DNA from: Cherax quadricarinatus
Lineage: Eukaryota; Arthropoda; Malacostraca; Decapoda; Parastacidae
Assembly (NCBI RefSeq): GCF_038502225.1
Contig: NC_091298.1
Location: 41,712,862 to 41,776,861 of the forward strand
Direction of reading: 5' to 3'
DNA length: 64,000 bases
Shown here: positions 1 to 10,679 of the stretch, in pieces
Position numbering within the stretch: the stretch's first letter is position 1
How the letters are laid out: each line of letters opens with the position of its first letter
Translations under genes and position numbers: made by a program
Notes under the pieces: generated by a model
The model's database searches: none
What the model saw: the letters and a program-made list of their open reading frames with translations, nothing else
Told to the model about the DNA's origin: nothing

Positions 1-456
1 CACCTCCTAAGTTGGATAATCTGTTCTCATAATACAATTTTTTTGCCCTTCTTATCAGGCTGGTTAGGATTGACGAGTAACGTTTTGTTTGGTCTCTGGT
101 TATGTGACCCATTCTGTACTGTTTTTCATATTGGTGTTTTGTATTTATGGATTTGAGAATGCTGGGTGTTAGCCAGGGACTGTTCAGTCTCTTAGCTGTC
201 ATCTGTTTAGTTTTTTTAGGGCAGTGCTTGTTATAGAGGTATTGGGTCTTTTTTAGAAAATTATTAATACATTCGTCAATATCTGTATAGATTTCTAGCT
301 CAGTGTGCCAATCAATGTTTGCTACTGCTGTTGTGAAGTTATTAATGGCTGCCTCATTGTGAAGTCTGAAGGTGACTTTGTTGGTCCAGATGTGGTCAAG
401 TAGGGAAACACTAGTCTCTGTAACTCTTGTAGGTTTTGTTACTGTTGGTAGTAACA
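1..456 (-). pseudogene. 5'- and 3'-truncated LINE B-related fragment (endonuclease C-terminus and linker)
   Basis: Read on the minus strand, this matches the LINE B protein encoded at 53506-56463 over about residues 217-400: a KPTR..TET motif, an LDHIWTN motif, then NKHCP..KTK and a KQYR-like segment. About 35 codons between the HIWTN motif and the following FRL motif are missing relative to LINE B. It is a diverged family member rather than a recent copy. It is cut by the window edge on the left and abuts an oppositely oriented LINE A copy on the right. Confidence 0.7.
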
Positions 457-467
457 TACAGTTACTT

Positions 468-2168
468 TGGTTAACACAAGCCTATCTGATGTTATCCTGA
501 CGCCAAATGACTTCGAACAGGCGATAAATGACATGCCCATGCACTCTGCCCCAGGGCCAGACTCATGGAACTCCGTGTTCATCAAGAACTGCAAGAAGCC
601 CCTATCACGAGCCTTTTCCATCCTATGGAGAGGGAGCATGAACACGGGGGTCGTCCCACAGTTACTAAAAACAACAGACATAGCCCCACTCCACAAAGGG
701 GGCAGTAAAGCAACAGCAAAGAACTACAGACCGATAGCACTAACATCCCATATCATAAAAATCTTTGAAAGGGTCCTAAGAAGCAAGATCACCACCCATC
801 TAGAAACCCATCAGTTACACAACCCAGGGCAACATGGGTTTAGAACAGGTCGCTCCTGTCTGTCTCAACTATTGGATCACTACGACAAGGTCCTAGATGC
901 ACTAGAAGACAAAAAGAATGCAGATGTAATATATACAGACTTTGCAAAAGCCTTCGACAAGTGTGACCATGGTAATAGCGCACAAAATGCGTGCTAAAGG
1001 AATAACAGGAAAAGTCGGTCGATGGATCTATAATTTCCTCACTAACAGAACACAGAGTAGTCGTCAACAGAGTAAAGTCCGAGGCAGCTACGGTGAAAAG
1101 CTCTGTTCCACAAGGCACAGTACTCGCTCCCATCTTGTTCCTCATCCTCATATCTGACATAGACAAGGATGTCAGCCACAGCACCGTGTCTTCCTTTGCA
1201 GATGACACCCGAATCTGCATGACAGTGTCTTCCATTGCAGACACTGCAAGGCTCCAGGCGGACATCAACCAAATCTTTCAGTGGGCTGCAGAAAACAATA
1301 TGAAGTTCAACGATGAGAAATTTCAATTACTCAGATATGGTAAACACGAGGAAATTAAATCTTCATCAGAGTACAAAACAAATTCTGGCCACAAAATAGA
1401 GCGAAACACCAACGTCAAAGACCTGGGAGTGATCATGTCGGAGGATCTCACCTTCAAGGACCATAACATTGTATCAATCGCATCTGCTAGAAAAATGACA
1501 GGATGGATAATGAGAACCTTCAAAACTAGGGATGCCAAGCCCATGATGACACTCTTCAGGTCACTTGTTCTATCCAGGCTGGAATATTGCTGCACACTAA
1601 CAGCACCTTTCAAGGCAGGTGAAATTGCTGTCCTTGAAAATGTACAGAGAACCTTCACGGCGTGCATAACGGAGATAAAACACCTCAATTACTGGGAGCG
1701 CTTGAGGTTCCTGAAACTGTATTCCCTGGAATGCAGGCGGGAGAGATACATGATTATATACACCTGGAAAATCCTAGAGAAACTAGTACCGAACTTGCAC
1801 ATGAAAATCACTCACTACGAAAGCAAAAGACTTGGCAGACGATGCAACATCCCCCCAATGAAAAGCAGGGGTGTCACTAGCACGTTAAGAGACCATACAA
1901 TAAGTGTCAGGGGCCTGAGACTGTTCAACTGCCTCCCAGCATACATAAGGGGGATTACCAACAGACCCCTGGCAGTCTTCAAGCTGGCACTGGACAAGCA
2001 TCTAAAGTGGGTTCCTGATCAGCTGGGCTGTGGCTCATACATTGGTTTGCGTGCAGCCAGCAGTAACAGCCTGGTTGATCAGGCTCTGATCCACCAGGAG
2101 GCCTGGTCACAGACCGGGCTGCGGGGGCATTGACCCCCGGAACTCTCTCCAGGTAAACTCCAGGTAAG
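468..2168 (+). pseudogene. LINE A copy 1: CR1/jockey-like reverse transcriptase, 5' truncated, two frameshifts
   Basis: The copy begins at about residue 111 of the LINE A RT ORF (45122-47116) and runs to its 3' end. Visible RT motifs are HKGG..KNYRPI, the YTDFAKAFD block, SVPQGTVLAPILF and the FADD catalytic box near 1195. Against the copy at 45-48 kb, two 2-nt deletions (about 968 and 1055) push the ORF through three frames: 467-997, then about 942-1157, then 1093-2133. The 3' end carries the family tail, two short direct repeats of CTCCAGGTAA. It is a dead-on-arrival LINE copy. Confidence 0.85.
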
Positions 2169-2214
2169 GTAAGGCCATGGTGCGCCTAAACAAGGGATGT
2201 GATAATGCTATTGG

Positions 2215-2300
2215 AGCAGGAAGAGTGACCTAGTAGCGACCAGTGTTGCCAGGAGCTGTGACTCGACTCGTGCAACCACAATAGGTGAGTACAGACTCAC
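2215..2300 (-). repeat. Short interspersed repeat (GGTTGCAGGGGT family)
   Basis: The reverse complement of this stretch matches 10855-10945, sharing the blocks TTGTGGTTGCA and CAGCTCCTGGCA-like sequence. It is a dispersed repeat of unknown class, with no coding content seen. Confidence 0.45.
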
Positions 2301-2424
2301 TATGGCAGTCACACATCATCTACTCTACCTTCCTGAACTCTATTCTCCACTCTTCTACATACTTATAATTATATTTTATTCCCACTTCCTACTTTATACA
2401 AAATATTTTATCAAATTAAACAAG

Positions 2425-2688
2425 GGGCCCAAGACTGTTCAACTGCCTCCCAGCACACATAAGGGGGATTACCAACAGACCCCTGGCAGTCTTCAAGCTG
2501 GCACTGGACAAGCACCTAAAGTCAGTTCCTGATCAGCCGGGCTGTGGCTCGTACGTTGGTTTGCGTGCAGCCAGCAGCAACAGCCTGGTTGATCAGGCTC
2601 TGATCCACCAGGAGGCCTGGTCACAGACCGGGCCGCGGGGGCGTTGACCCCCGGAACTCTCTCCAGGTAAACTCCAGGTAATAATAAT
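2425..2688 (+). mobile_element. LINE A copy 2, 3' fragment
   Basis: This corresponds to the last 70-odd codons of LINE A RT (LFNCLPA..RGITNRPLAVF region) plus the family tail CTCCAGGTAA. It lies 260 bp downstream of copy 1 in the same orientation. It is followed by AATAATAAT, typical of an insertion into AT-rich DNA. Confidence 0.85.
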
Positions 2689-2837
2689 ATTTACACCACG
2701 ACATTTATACCAGCGAATTTATATTTTAATTTTACATCTGCTTCTCATTACGTCTCTTTTCTACTGAAAAATTATACTTGTATTTTTAATAAAATTTAAT
2801 ACACAAGTATTTTTATTTTTTATTATTTTTTTTTATT

Positions 2838-3480
2838 ATCACACTGGCCGATTCCCACCAAGGCAGGGTGGCCCGAAAAAGAAAAACTTTCACCATCATT
2901 CACTCCATCACTGTCTTGCCAGAAGGGTGCTTTACACTACAGTTTTTAAACTGCAACATTAACACCCCTCCTTCAGAGTGCAGGCACTGTACTTCCCATC
3001 TCCAGGACTCAAGTCCGGCCTGCCGGTTTCCCTGAACCCCTTCATAAATGTTACTTTGCTCACACTCCAACAGCACGTCAAGTATTAAAAACCATTCGTC
3101 TTCATTCACTCCTATCAAACACGCTCACACACGCCTGCTGGAAGTCCAAGCCCCTCGCACACAAAACCTCCTTTACCCCCTCCCTCCAACCTTTCCTAGG
3201 CCGACCCCTACCCGGCCTTCCTTCCACTACAGACTGATACACTCTTGAAGTCATTCTGTTTTGCTCCATTCTCTCTACATGTCCGAACCACCTCAACAAC
3301 CCTTCCTCAGCCCTCTGGACAACAGTTTTGGTAATCCCGCACCTCCTCCTAACTTCCAAACTACGAATTCTCTGCATTATATTCACACCACACATTGCCC
3401 TCAGACATGACATCTCCACTGCCTCCAGCCTTCTCCTCGCTGCAACATTCATCACCCATGCTTCACACCCATATAAGTAT
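2838..3480 (-). pseudogene. RTE/BovB-like LINE 3' fragment (RT C-terminus plus 3' UTR)
   Basis: The minus-strand reading has the hallmark C-terminal block of endonuclease-bearing LINEs: YGCEAWV, then an arginine-rich stretch, LLRWFGHVERM, and GRPGRGRPRKGW, ending near 3125. About 290 bp of 3' UTR follow to 2838. A diverged copy of that UTR lies at 43225-43470, so this is a dispersed family. The RT catalytic domain is missing. RTE versus another clade cannot be settled from this part of the protein. Confidence 0.65.
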
Positions 3481-3879
3481 TTATTGTATATAATATATAA
3501 ATTAGGATAATTAATGTAGATAATATATATAAAAAGCACAAAAAGCGTAACAGCTATTTCAGCTTCTGAGTTTGTCTTAGACATCTTGAAGTTATTATAT
3601 ATATCAAACAAAGACTAATTACACGGGTATTATAGGGTCATAATATAAATATACAATGTTGGTTTATAACATTATGCAAATTCTTTAGTTATTTTTGTAT
3701 ATTATTTGAATAATTTTAATATTTATGTGTTTGTGGGTAGACGACTATAAGGATATTGTAAGTAAATGTTTGTTTACGTTGAGAAGACATCTTGTACACT
3801 CGTAGTCTGACATTATTTATAATCAATTTCTTCATAAATATAACGTAAGACCATAATTATAAGTAATTGTTGGTCCATC
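3481..3879. other. AT-rich intergenic stretch
   Basis: This has low-complexity AT-rich composition with scattered TATAAT-like runs. I see no ORF, TIR or recognisable repeat before the minisatellite begins. Confidence 0.5.
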
Positions 3880-6430
3880 CTTGAGAGGTTCCTTGATGAT
3901 GGTTAAGCTCTAGCTCTAGGGTCCTCAAGGTTCCTTGATGATGGTTAGGCTCTAGCTCTAGGGTCCTCAAGGTTCCTTGATGGTTAGGCTCTAGCTCTAG
4001 GGTCCTCAAGGTTCCTTGCTGATGGTTAGGCTCTAGTTCTAGGGTCCTCTCAAGGTTCCTTGATGATGGTTAGGCTCTAGCTCTAGGGTCCTCTCAAGGT
4101 TCCTTGATGATGGTTAGGCTCTAGCTCTAGGGTCCTCTCAAGGTTCCTTGATGATGGTTAGGCTCTAGTTCTAGGGTCCTCTCAAGGTTCCTTGATGATG
4201 GTTAGGCTCTAGCTCTAGGGTCTTCTCAAGGTTCCTTGATGATGATTAGGATCCAGCTCTAGGGTCCTCTCAAGGTTCCTTGATGATGGTTAGGATCTAG
4301 CTCTAGGGTCCTCTCAAGGTTCCTTGATGATGGTTAGGCTCTAACTCTAGGGTCCTCTCAAGGTTCCTTGATGATGGTTAGGCTCTAGCTCTAGGGTCCT
4401 CTCAAGGTTCCTTGATGATGGTTAGGATCTAGCTCTAGGGTCCTCTCAAGGTTCCTTGATGATGGTTAGGCTCTAACTCTAGGGTCCTCTCAAGGTTCCT
4501 TGATGATGGTTAGGCTCTAGCTCTAGGGTCCTCTCAAGGTTCCTTGATGATGGTTAGGATCTAGCTCTAGGGTCCTCTCAAGGTTCCTTGATGATGGTTA
4601 GGCTCTAGCTCTAGGGTCCTCTCAAGGTTCCTTGATGATGGTTAAGCTCTAGCTCTAGGGTCTTCTCAAGGTTCCTTGATGATGGTCAGGCTCTAGCTCT
4701 AGGGTCCTCTCAAGGTGCCTTGATGATGGTTAGGCTCTAGCTCCTCTCAAGGTTCCTTGATGGTTAGGTTCTAGCTCTAGGGTCCTCTCAAGGTTCCTTG
4801 ATGAGGGTTAGGCTCTAGCTCTAGGGTCCTCTCAAGGTTCCTTGATGATGGTTAGGCTCTAGCTCTAGGGTCCTCTCAAGGTTCCTTGATGATGGTTAGG
4901 CTCTAGCTCTAGGGTCCTCTCAAGGTGCCTTGATGATGGTCAGGCTCTAGGGTCCAGTCAAGGAAGGTTCCTTGATGATGGTTAGGCTCTAGGGTCCTCT
5001 CAAGGAAGATTCTTTGGCGCTGGTTAGGTTCCAGCTCTAGGGTCCTCTCAAGGAAGGTTCCTTGATGCTGGTTAGATTCTAGCTCTTGGGTCCTCTCAAG
5101 GAAGGTTTCTTGATGCTGGTTAGTTTCTAGCTCTAGGGTCTTCTCAACGAAGTTTCCTTGATGCTGGTTAAGCTCTAGCTCTAAGGTCCTTTCAAGGAAG
5201 GTTCCTTGATGCTGGTTAGGCTCTAGCTCTAGGGTCCTCTCAAGGAAGGTTCTTGATGCTGGTTAGGTTCTAGCTCTAAGGTCCTCTCAAGGAAAGTTCC
5301 TTGATGCTGGTCAGGCTCTAGCTCTAGGGTCCTCTCAAGGTTCCTTGACACTGGTTTGGCTCTAGCTCTAGGGTCCTCTCAAGGAAGGCTTCTTTATGCT
5401 GGTTAGGCTCTAGCTCTAGGGCCCCCACAAGGAAGGTTCCTTGATGCTGGTTAGGCTCTTGCTCTCGGGTCCTCTCAAGGAAGGTTCCTTGATGCTGGTT
5501 AGGTTCTAGCTCTTGGGTCCTCTCAAGGAAGGTTTCTTGATGCTGGTTAGTTTCTAGCTCTAGGGTCTTCTCAATGAAGTTTCCTTGATGCTGGTTAAGC
5601 TCTAGCTCTAAGGTCCTTTCAAGGAAGGTTCCTTGATGCTGGTTAGGCTCTAGCTCTAGGGTCCTCTCAAGGAAGGTTCTTGATGCTGGTTAGGTTCTAG
5701 CTCTAGGGTCCTCTCAAGGAAGGTTCCTTGATGCTGGTCAGGCTCTAGCTCTAGGGTCCTCTCAAGGTTCCTTGACACTGGTTTGGCTCTAGCTCTAGGG
5801 TCCTCTCAAGGAAGGCTTCTTTATGCTGGTTAGGCTCTAGCTCTAGGGCCCCCACAAGGAAGGTTCCTTGATGCTGGTTAGGCTCTTGCTCTCGGGTCCT
5901 CTCAAGGAAGGTTCCTTGATGCTGGTTAGGTTCTAGCTCTAGGGTCCCCCTCAAGGAAGGTTCCTTGATGCTGATTAGGCTCTAGCTCTATGGTCCCCAC
6001 AAGGAAGGTTCCTTGATGCTGGTTAGGCTCTAGCTCTAGGGTCCCCCTCAAGGAAAGTTCCTTGATGCTGGCCAGGCTCTAGCTCTAGGATCCTCTCAAG
6101 CTAGGTTCCTTGATGCTGGTTAGGCTCTAGCTCTAGGGTCCTCCTCAAGGAAGGTTCCTTGATGCTGGTCAGGGTCTAGCTCTAGGGTCCCCCTCAAGGA
6201 AGGTTCCTTGATGATGGTTAGGTTCTAGCTCTAGGGTCCACTCAAAGAAGGTTCCTTGATGCTGGTTAGGCTCTAGCTCTAGGGTCCCCTCAAGGAAGGT
6301 TCCTTGATGCTGGTTAGGCTCTAGCTCTAGAGTCCCCTCAAGGAAGGTTCCTTGATGCTGGTTAGGCTCTATATCTAGGGACCCCTGAAGGAAGGTTTCT
6401 TGATGCTGGTCGGGCTCTAGGTTTAGGGAA
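3880..6430. repeat. 2.5-kb minisatellite, 44-bp unit changing to 48-bp unit
   Basis: The unit reads roughly GGTTCCTTGATGATGG + TTAGGCTCTAGCTCTAGGG + TCCTCTCAA. From 3880 to about 4955 the spacing is 44 bp. From there rightward most units gain GGAA and GATGATGG becomes GATGCTGG, giving 48 bp. Because 48 is a multiple of three, the minus strand stays open in places as a 16-residue repeat (LELEPNQHQGTF). A higher-order duplication of about 427 bp is present (5050-5480 against 5477-5910). The right edge grades into the dispersed repeat at 6400-6536. Confidence 0.95.
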
Positions 6431-6536
6431 TGGACCTGTGCTCCAGTTCCCGGAATTAAGCCTGAATACCCTTCATATCTTCCCACAGGCACTGTATAAT
6501 CATATGGATTTAGCGCTTCTTCCTTGATCATAATAA
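6400..6536 (-). repeat. Dispersed SINE/LINE-tail repeat (AAGCGCTAA family), copy 1
   Basis: On the minus strand this reads GAAGCGCTAAATCC..., then ATACAGTGCC, then a CCGGGAACTGGAGCACAGG-like block. The same order of blocks occurs on the plus strand at 40650-40800. The outermost 50 bp is also shared with the 3' end of the RNase H-bearing LINE at 26933-28945. Confidence 0.7.
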
Positions 6537-6538
6537 TA

Positions 6539-7584
6539 CAGTGGACCCTCAACCAACGATATTAATCCATTCCTGAGAGCTCATCGTTAGTCGAAATTAT
6601 CTTTAGTCGAGTTAATTTTCCCCATAAGAAATAATGGAAATCAAATTAATCCGTTCCTGACACCCCAAAGTATGAAAAAAAAAAATTTTACCACATGAAA
6701 TATTAATTTTAATACACACAAACTGAAGAAGACATGCACAGTTACATGACACTTAACTTTATTGAAGATCTGGTGATGACTGATGGGATGGGAGGAGGGG
6801 AGAGTGTGGATGGTGTTAGTGTTTAGAAGGGGAATCCCCTTCCATTAGGACTTGAGGTGTCAAGTCCTTTTCCGGGGTTACTTCCCTTCTTCTTTTAATG
6901 CCACTAGGACCAGCTTGAGAGTCACTGGACCTCTGTCGCACATCATATCTGTCCATAGAGGCCTGTACCTCCCGTTCCTTTATGACTTTCCTAAAGTGTT
7001 TGACAACATTGTCAGTGTACAGGTTGCCAACACGGCTTGCAGTAGCTGTCTCTCAACATCTTCTATCACTTGCGATCTCAGTTTCGAAAACATAGTTGCA
7101 CCTTTGGCAAGAACAGTTTCCTTGATTGCCGTTTTCTTGGCCACAATAGTAGTGATGGTTGATTGGGGTTTTGTGTACAACCTGGCCAGCTCGGAGACAC
7201 GCACTCCACTTTCATACTTAGCAATGATCTCTTTCTTCATATCCATAGTAATTCTCACCCTTTTTGCTGTAGGGTTGGCACTAGAAGCTTTCTTGGGGCC
7301 CATGGTGACTTATTTTGCAGGTGCAAACACTAAAAACGCTGTGATAATATGAAATGTTCCGATTGTATGTTTGGATGAGACCACGGTGGCTGGCTGGCTT
7401 GTAAACACTGGCACCCACTGGACAAGTGAGACGTGCTCAGGCCAAAAGTGGACGCGTCTCGAACGGAAAGAATCGCGTTGGTCGAGTTTTTTAGCGCTAG
7501 TCGAGGCAAAATTTTTTTGCGTTAAAATGTATCGCTAGTTGGATTTAACATTATACGATGCCATCGTTGGTCGAGGATCCACTG
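6539..7584 (-). mobile_element. Non-autonomous Tigger (pogo-type) DNA transposon 1
   Basis: Terminal inverted repeats CAGTGGACCCTC...CGAT (left) and ATCG...GAGGATCCACTG (right) are flanked by TA at 6537-6538 and 7585-7586, the pogo/Tc1-mariner target-site duplication. The interior holds only the N- and C-terminal ends of a transposase on the minus strand, so the catalytic core is deleted. Confidence 0.88.
6838..7303 (-). pseudogene. Tigger transposase remnant, N-terminal DNA-binding domain joined to C-terminus
   Basis: ATG lies at 7303-7301. The first 75 residues form a CENP-B/pipsqueak-type helix-turn-helix typical of Tigger proteins: MGPKKASS, MKKEIIAKYESGVRVSELA, PQSTITTI, then the SKLRSQVIEDVERQLL start of the second HTH. 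After about residue 80 the reading passes directly into sequence matching the extreme C-terminus (QAGPSGIK..., then an MEGDSPSKH-like tail in another frame near 6838-6960). The DDE core is absent, so the element cannot mobilise itself. Confidence 0.8.
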
Positions 7585-7589
7585 TAATT

Positions 7590-7770
7590 GGTGGCCTGGT
7601 GAGTAAAGCTCTCACTTCACACGCCCAGGGTCCGGGTTCGTAAGAAAGTTAATTCAGGTATACACCAATACACAGATTATCATACATAGCAGCATATGTG
7701 TAGAGAACCCAGGATAACCCAAAAACGTAATAGTGATTTATTTCCATTCGGGGTCTTTTTGTTACCTTAT
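7590..7770 (+). repeat. Scraps of tRNA-SINE head and GGATAACCC repeat
   Basis: The block GGCCTGGTGAGTAAAGC...GGGTCCGGGTTCG (7592-7640) resembles the A-box/B-box head of the SINE that is complete at 41191-41492. It is followed by a separate dispersed repeat with GTGTAGA..CCCAGGATAACCC and TTATTTCCATTCGGGG. That second repeat recurs at 15985-16070, 22120-22210, 30405-30470 and inverted at 48775-48850. Confidence 0.5.
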
Positions 7771-8139
7771 CAATAATATTACATTAATATAAAAATCAAA
7801 TGTGGCAGATAAGAAACTGTATGAAATGACACATAAAACAAATTACAGTATATAAAATACAGTGGAACCTCAAAAATCGAACATATTAAATATCAAACGT
7901 TTCGAAAATAAGACCATTTTTTCGGACAAACTGTGTCCCAATTATCAAACGCGCCCCTAATATCAGACCGCCAGGTACAGGACCTGTTCACTGGCCCGCT
8001 CTGTCCATGTCCCTGCACAGGCGCCGTGAGCAGTCTACCTTTGTTTATGCTTGAGTGAACACTAACCTGCGATCTCATTCACACATTTTATGATTATTTA
8101 ATTGTGTTTAGTACTTGTGGGGCTGTGAAATAAGCTACA

Positions 8140-8768
8140 ATGGGCCCAAAGAAACTTGCTAGCGGTACCCTGTGGTAAAGAAAGTGAGAAACACCATAGA
8201 TGTGAAGAAGGAAATAATACAGAAGTATGAGATTGGAGTGAGACTTGTTGAGCTTGCCAGGATGTACAGAGGAGGACTGTGGACAGTTATTTTGTGAAAC
8301 AGAAACAGACGACTGTAGACAGTTATTTTGTGAGACAGAAACAGATGACTGTGGACAGTTATTTTGTGAGACAGAAACAGATGACTGTGGAGTTATTTTG
8401 CGAGACAAACAGACGATTGTGGACAGTTATTTTGTGGGTCAGAAACAGACGACTGTGGAGTTATTTTGTGAGACAAAAACAGACGACTGTGGAGTTATTT
8501 TGTGAGACAGACGATTGTGGACAGTTATTTTGTGAGACAGAAACAGACAACTGTGGACAGTTATTTTGTGAGACAGAAACAGATGACTGTGGATAGTTAT
8601 TTTGTGAGACAGAAACAGAGGACTGTAGACAGTTATTTTGTGAGACTGGGGTCCAGTGACTCTCAAGGTGGTCCTAGTGGCATTAAAATACAGAGAAGGG
8701 AAGCAACCCCAGAGAGGGCTTTGATACCGGAAGTCCTCGTGGAGGGGGATTCGCCTTCCAAACACTAA
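8140..8768 (+). pseudogene. Tigger transposase remnant containing expanded 12-residue repeats
   Basis: ATG at 8140 gives MGPKKLASG then an early stop. The following frame has the HTH segment KKEIIQKYEIGVRLVELARM. The DDE catalytic core is replaced by repeats (8275-8655). The C-terminus SSDSQGGPSGIK...EGDSPSKH ends at 8768, matching the C-terminal tail of the other Tigger copies. In different frames the repeat reads VDSYFVRQKQTT or CGQLFCETETDD; the former runs in frame into the C-terminal tail. Confidence 0.75.
8275..8655. repeat. 36-bp minisatellite inside Tigger 2
   Basis: The unit is GACTGTGGACAGTTATTTTG followed by TGAGACAGAAACAGAC, 36 bp, with about ten to eleven copies, several internally deleted to shorter in-frame or out-of-frame versions. 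Tigger 3 holds only about three copies of the same unit (19205-19340). Confidence 0.9.
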
Positions 8769-9321
8769 CCCCAACTCCCTCTCTCCTCCTCCCTATCTTC
8801 CAGATGCCATCACCAATCTTCAATAAGGTAAGTAAAAATGTTATTTTATATTACTATACATAATTAAAGACTATAGCATTTGTTGTGTGTATGTAAAACT
8901 GTAATTAATCTCTATAAAATGTATTATTTTTGTGAATATTTTTGGGTTTCTGGAATGGATTAATTGTATTTCCATTATTTCTTATGGGAAATATTGCTTC
9001 GAATTTCAGACTTTTCGAATTTAGAACTAGCTCCTGGAACGGATTAAGTTCGATTTTTGAGGTTCCACTGTATTGACTAAAAGATGATAAAGATGGAATA
9101 AGTAGACCACAAGAATTATGACAATATAAAAAAAATTATGAAGAATACTAAATTATAATAGATTTCACTGAAAATTAATTAACAATCTGTTGAAATACAA
9201 TGAAAAATTGAAAACAATGAATATATATTAGAAATTAATAATCATCTCTATTGGCCACATAACAGATGTTGATAGGGACTTGTCTGTCCTTGGTGGGACA
9301 GCCAGACAGCCACTGCAAATT

Positions 9322-9490
9322 ACCTGGAGTTTGCCTGGAGAGAGTTCCAGGGGTCAACGCCCCTGCGGCCCGGTCTGTGACCAGGCCTCCTGGTGGATCA
9401 GAGCGTGATCAGCCAGGCTACTACTGCTGGCTGCATGCAATCCAACGTACGAGCCACAGCCCGGCTTTTCAGGTACCGACTTTAGGTGCA
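9322..9490 (-). mobile_element. LINE A copy 3, 3' fragment
   Basis: This has family tail TTACCTGGAG...GGAGAGAGTTCC followed by the C-terminal coding block inverted. It is more diverged than most other copies, for example GGCTTTTCAGG where others read GGCTGATCAGG. Confidence 0.85.
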
Positions 9491-9965
9491 AATAGCAATA
9501 GGTTGTGCCTGGATCCATTGTTTGCAGGAGCATCATTGACTTTCTTCAACAGCTCAGCAAATTTGCTAGCAGCTTGAGGGTGAGCTGCTTTGTGTATATG
9601 TGTCAGCATCCTGGTGGATCTTAATTTGCAGAGCTTAGGTCCTCTGTAGAGCTAAAGTCAGAGTAACTGTCAGCTCTGTCTGCTGGGAGGGGCTGTTGGG
9701 TGTTCCCTCTTGGAACTCTCTGGGAGCTTAGACATCCATTATGTGCACAAATGTTGATATTTGAGGGTTAAATGCACACTTCCTGTGGCACACCTGACAG
9801 CTGACTCATGGTAGAGTTCCATGGTGTTGGCTGTGTACTGGAAGTTACTGGGAACCTGGCATATCATGTGACATTGCTGACATCATGGGCATGGGAGGGT
9901 GCCAGCATAGTGGCTGGGTGGGGCTTGAGGGGCTGGCCCTGGCTTTACAATATTATACATACATC
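9491..9965. other. Unassigned single-copy-looking sequence
   Basis: Composition is balanced, with no recognisable protein motif on either strand and no repeats seen elsewhere in the window. Short ORFs here are not convincing as genes. Confidence 0.4.
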
Positions 9966-9974
9966 ACATTCAAG

Positions 9975-10228
9975 AAAAAGATTCCTGGCCGGGTAGAAAT
10001 ATTGGGCATGTTTCCTTACACCGGTTGTCTCTTCCCCATCAGTAAAATGGGTACCTGGGTGTTAGTCAACTGGTGTGGGTCGCATCCTGGGACAAAACTG
10101 ACATAATTTGCGGGAAATGCTCTGCATAACAAGGGACTTTCTATATAGTAGTATGTCACTGATGTCAGCTATGGTCTGTATACCTTGTACATGTACCTGT
10201 CGAAATAGATATTATTATATTATTATTC
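9975..10228 (+). mobile_element. tRNA-derived SINE, 5'-truncated copy
   Basis: This matches the body and tail of the complete SINE at 41191-41492 (inverted there): GGGCATGTTTCC, GGTACCTGGGTGTTAGTC, GGTGTGGGTCGCATCCTGGG, AAATGCTCTGCATAACAAGG, TATATAGTAGTATGTCACTG, CTTGTACATGTAC, ending in a (TTA)n tail at 10208-10228. It shows the ancestral state of the two sequences that are hugely amplified at 13.6-16 kb. Confidence 0.85.
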
Positions 10229-10594
10229 TTGTTACAACACCACAGCAATAGCAACATGTTCTTCCCGTCACAACAGCTCAACAATAGCAACATATTCTTC
10301 CCGTCACAACAGCTCAACAATAGCAACATATTCTTCCCGTCACAACAGCTCAACAATAGCAACATATTCTTCCCGTCACAACAGCTCAACAATAGCAACA
10401 TATTCTTCCCGTCACAACAGCTCAACAATAGCAACATATTCTTCCCGTCACAACAGCTCAACAATAGCAACATATTCTTCCCGTCACAACAGCTCAACAA
10501 TAGCAACATATTCTTCCCGTCACAACAGCTCAACAATAGCAACATATTCTTCCCGTCACAACAGCTCAACAATAGCAACATATTCTTCCCCTTT
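10229..10594. repeat. 36-bp minisatellite, about ten almost identical units
   Basis: The unit is ACAATAGCAACATATTCTTC plus CCGTCACAACAGCTCA. Copies are nearly identical, implying very recent expansion or homogenisation. It starts immediately after the SINE (TTA)n tail. All frames stay open because 36 is divisible by three (NNSNIFFPSQQL on plus), which explains the apparent ORFs. Confidence 0.95.
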
Positions 10595-10679
10595 ATATTT
10601 TTGTTTTTAAAAGGAAGACAACTTTAGTTTGCTTTTGATGTCCAGCTCAAGGCTGGATAAAATGTAAGCTTTGGTGGCC

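Larger units (their letters stand above)
7860..9070 (+). mobile_element. Non-autonomous Tigger DNA transposon 2 with internal minisatellite
   Basis: TIRs CAGTGGAACCTCAAAAATCG and CGATTTTTGAGGTTCCACTG are nearly perfect and flanked by TA at 7858-7859 and 9071-9072. The interior carries a shortened plus-strand transposase with a tandem array in its middle. A related element with the same internal repeat lies at 17807-19735. Confidence 0.9.

Noticed and set aside
10165..10627. NNSNIFFPSQQL 12-residue repeat protein (and LLLLSCCDGKNM on the other strand)
   Set aside because: Near-perfect 36-bp repeats open on both strands. No start context, domain or neighbouring exon supports translation.
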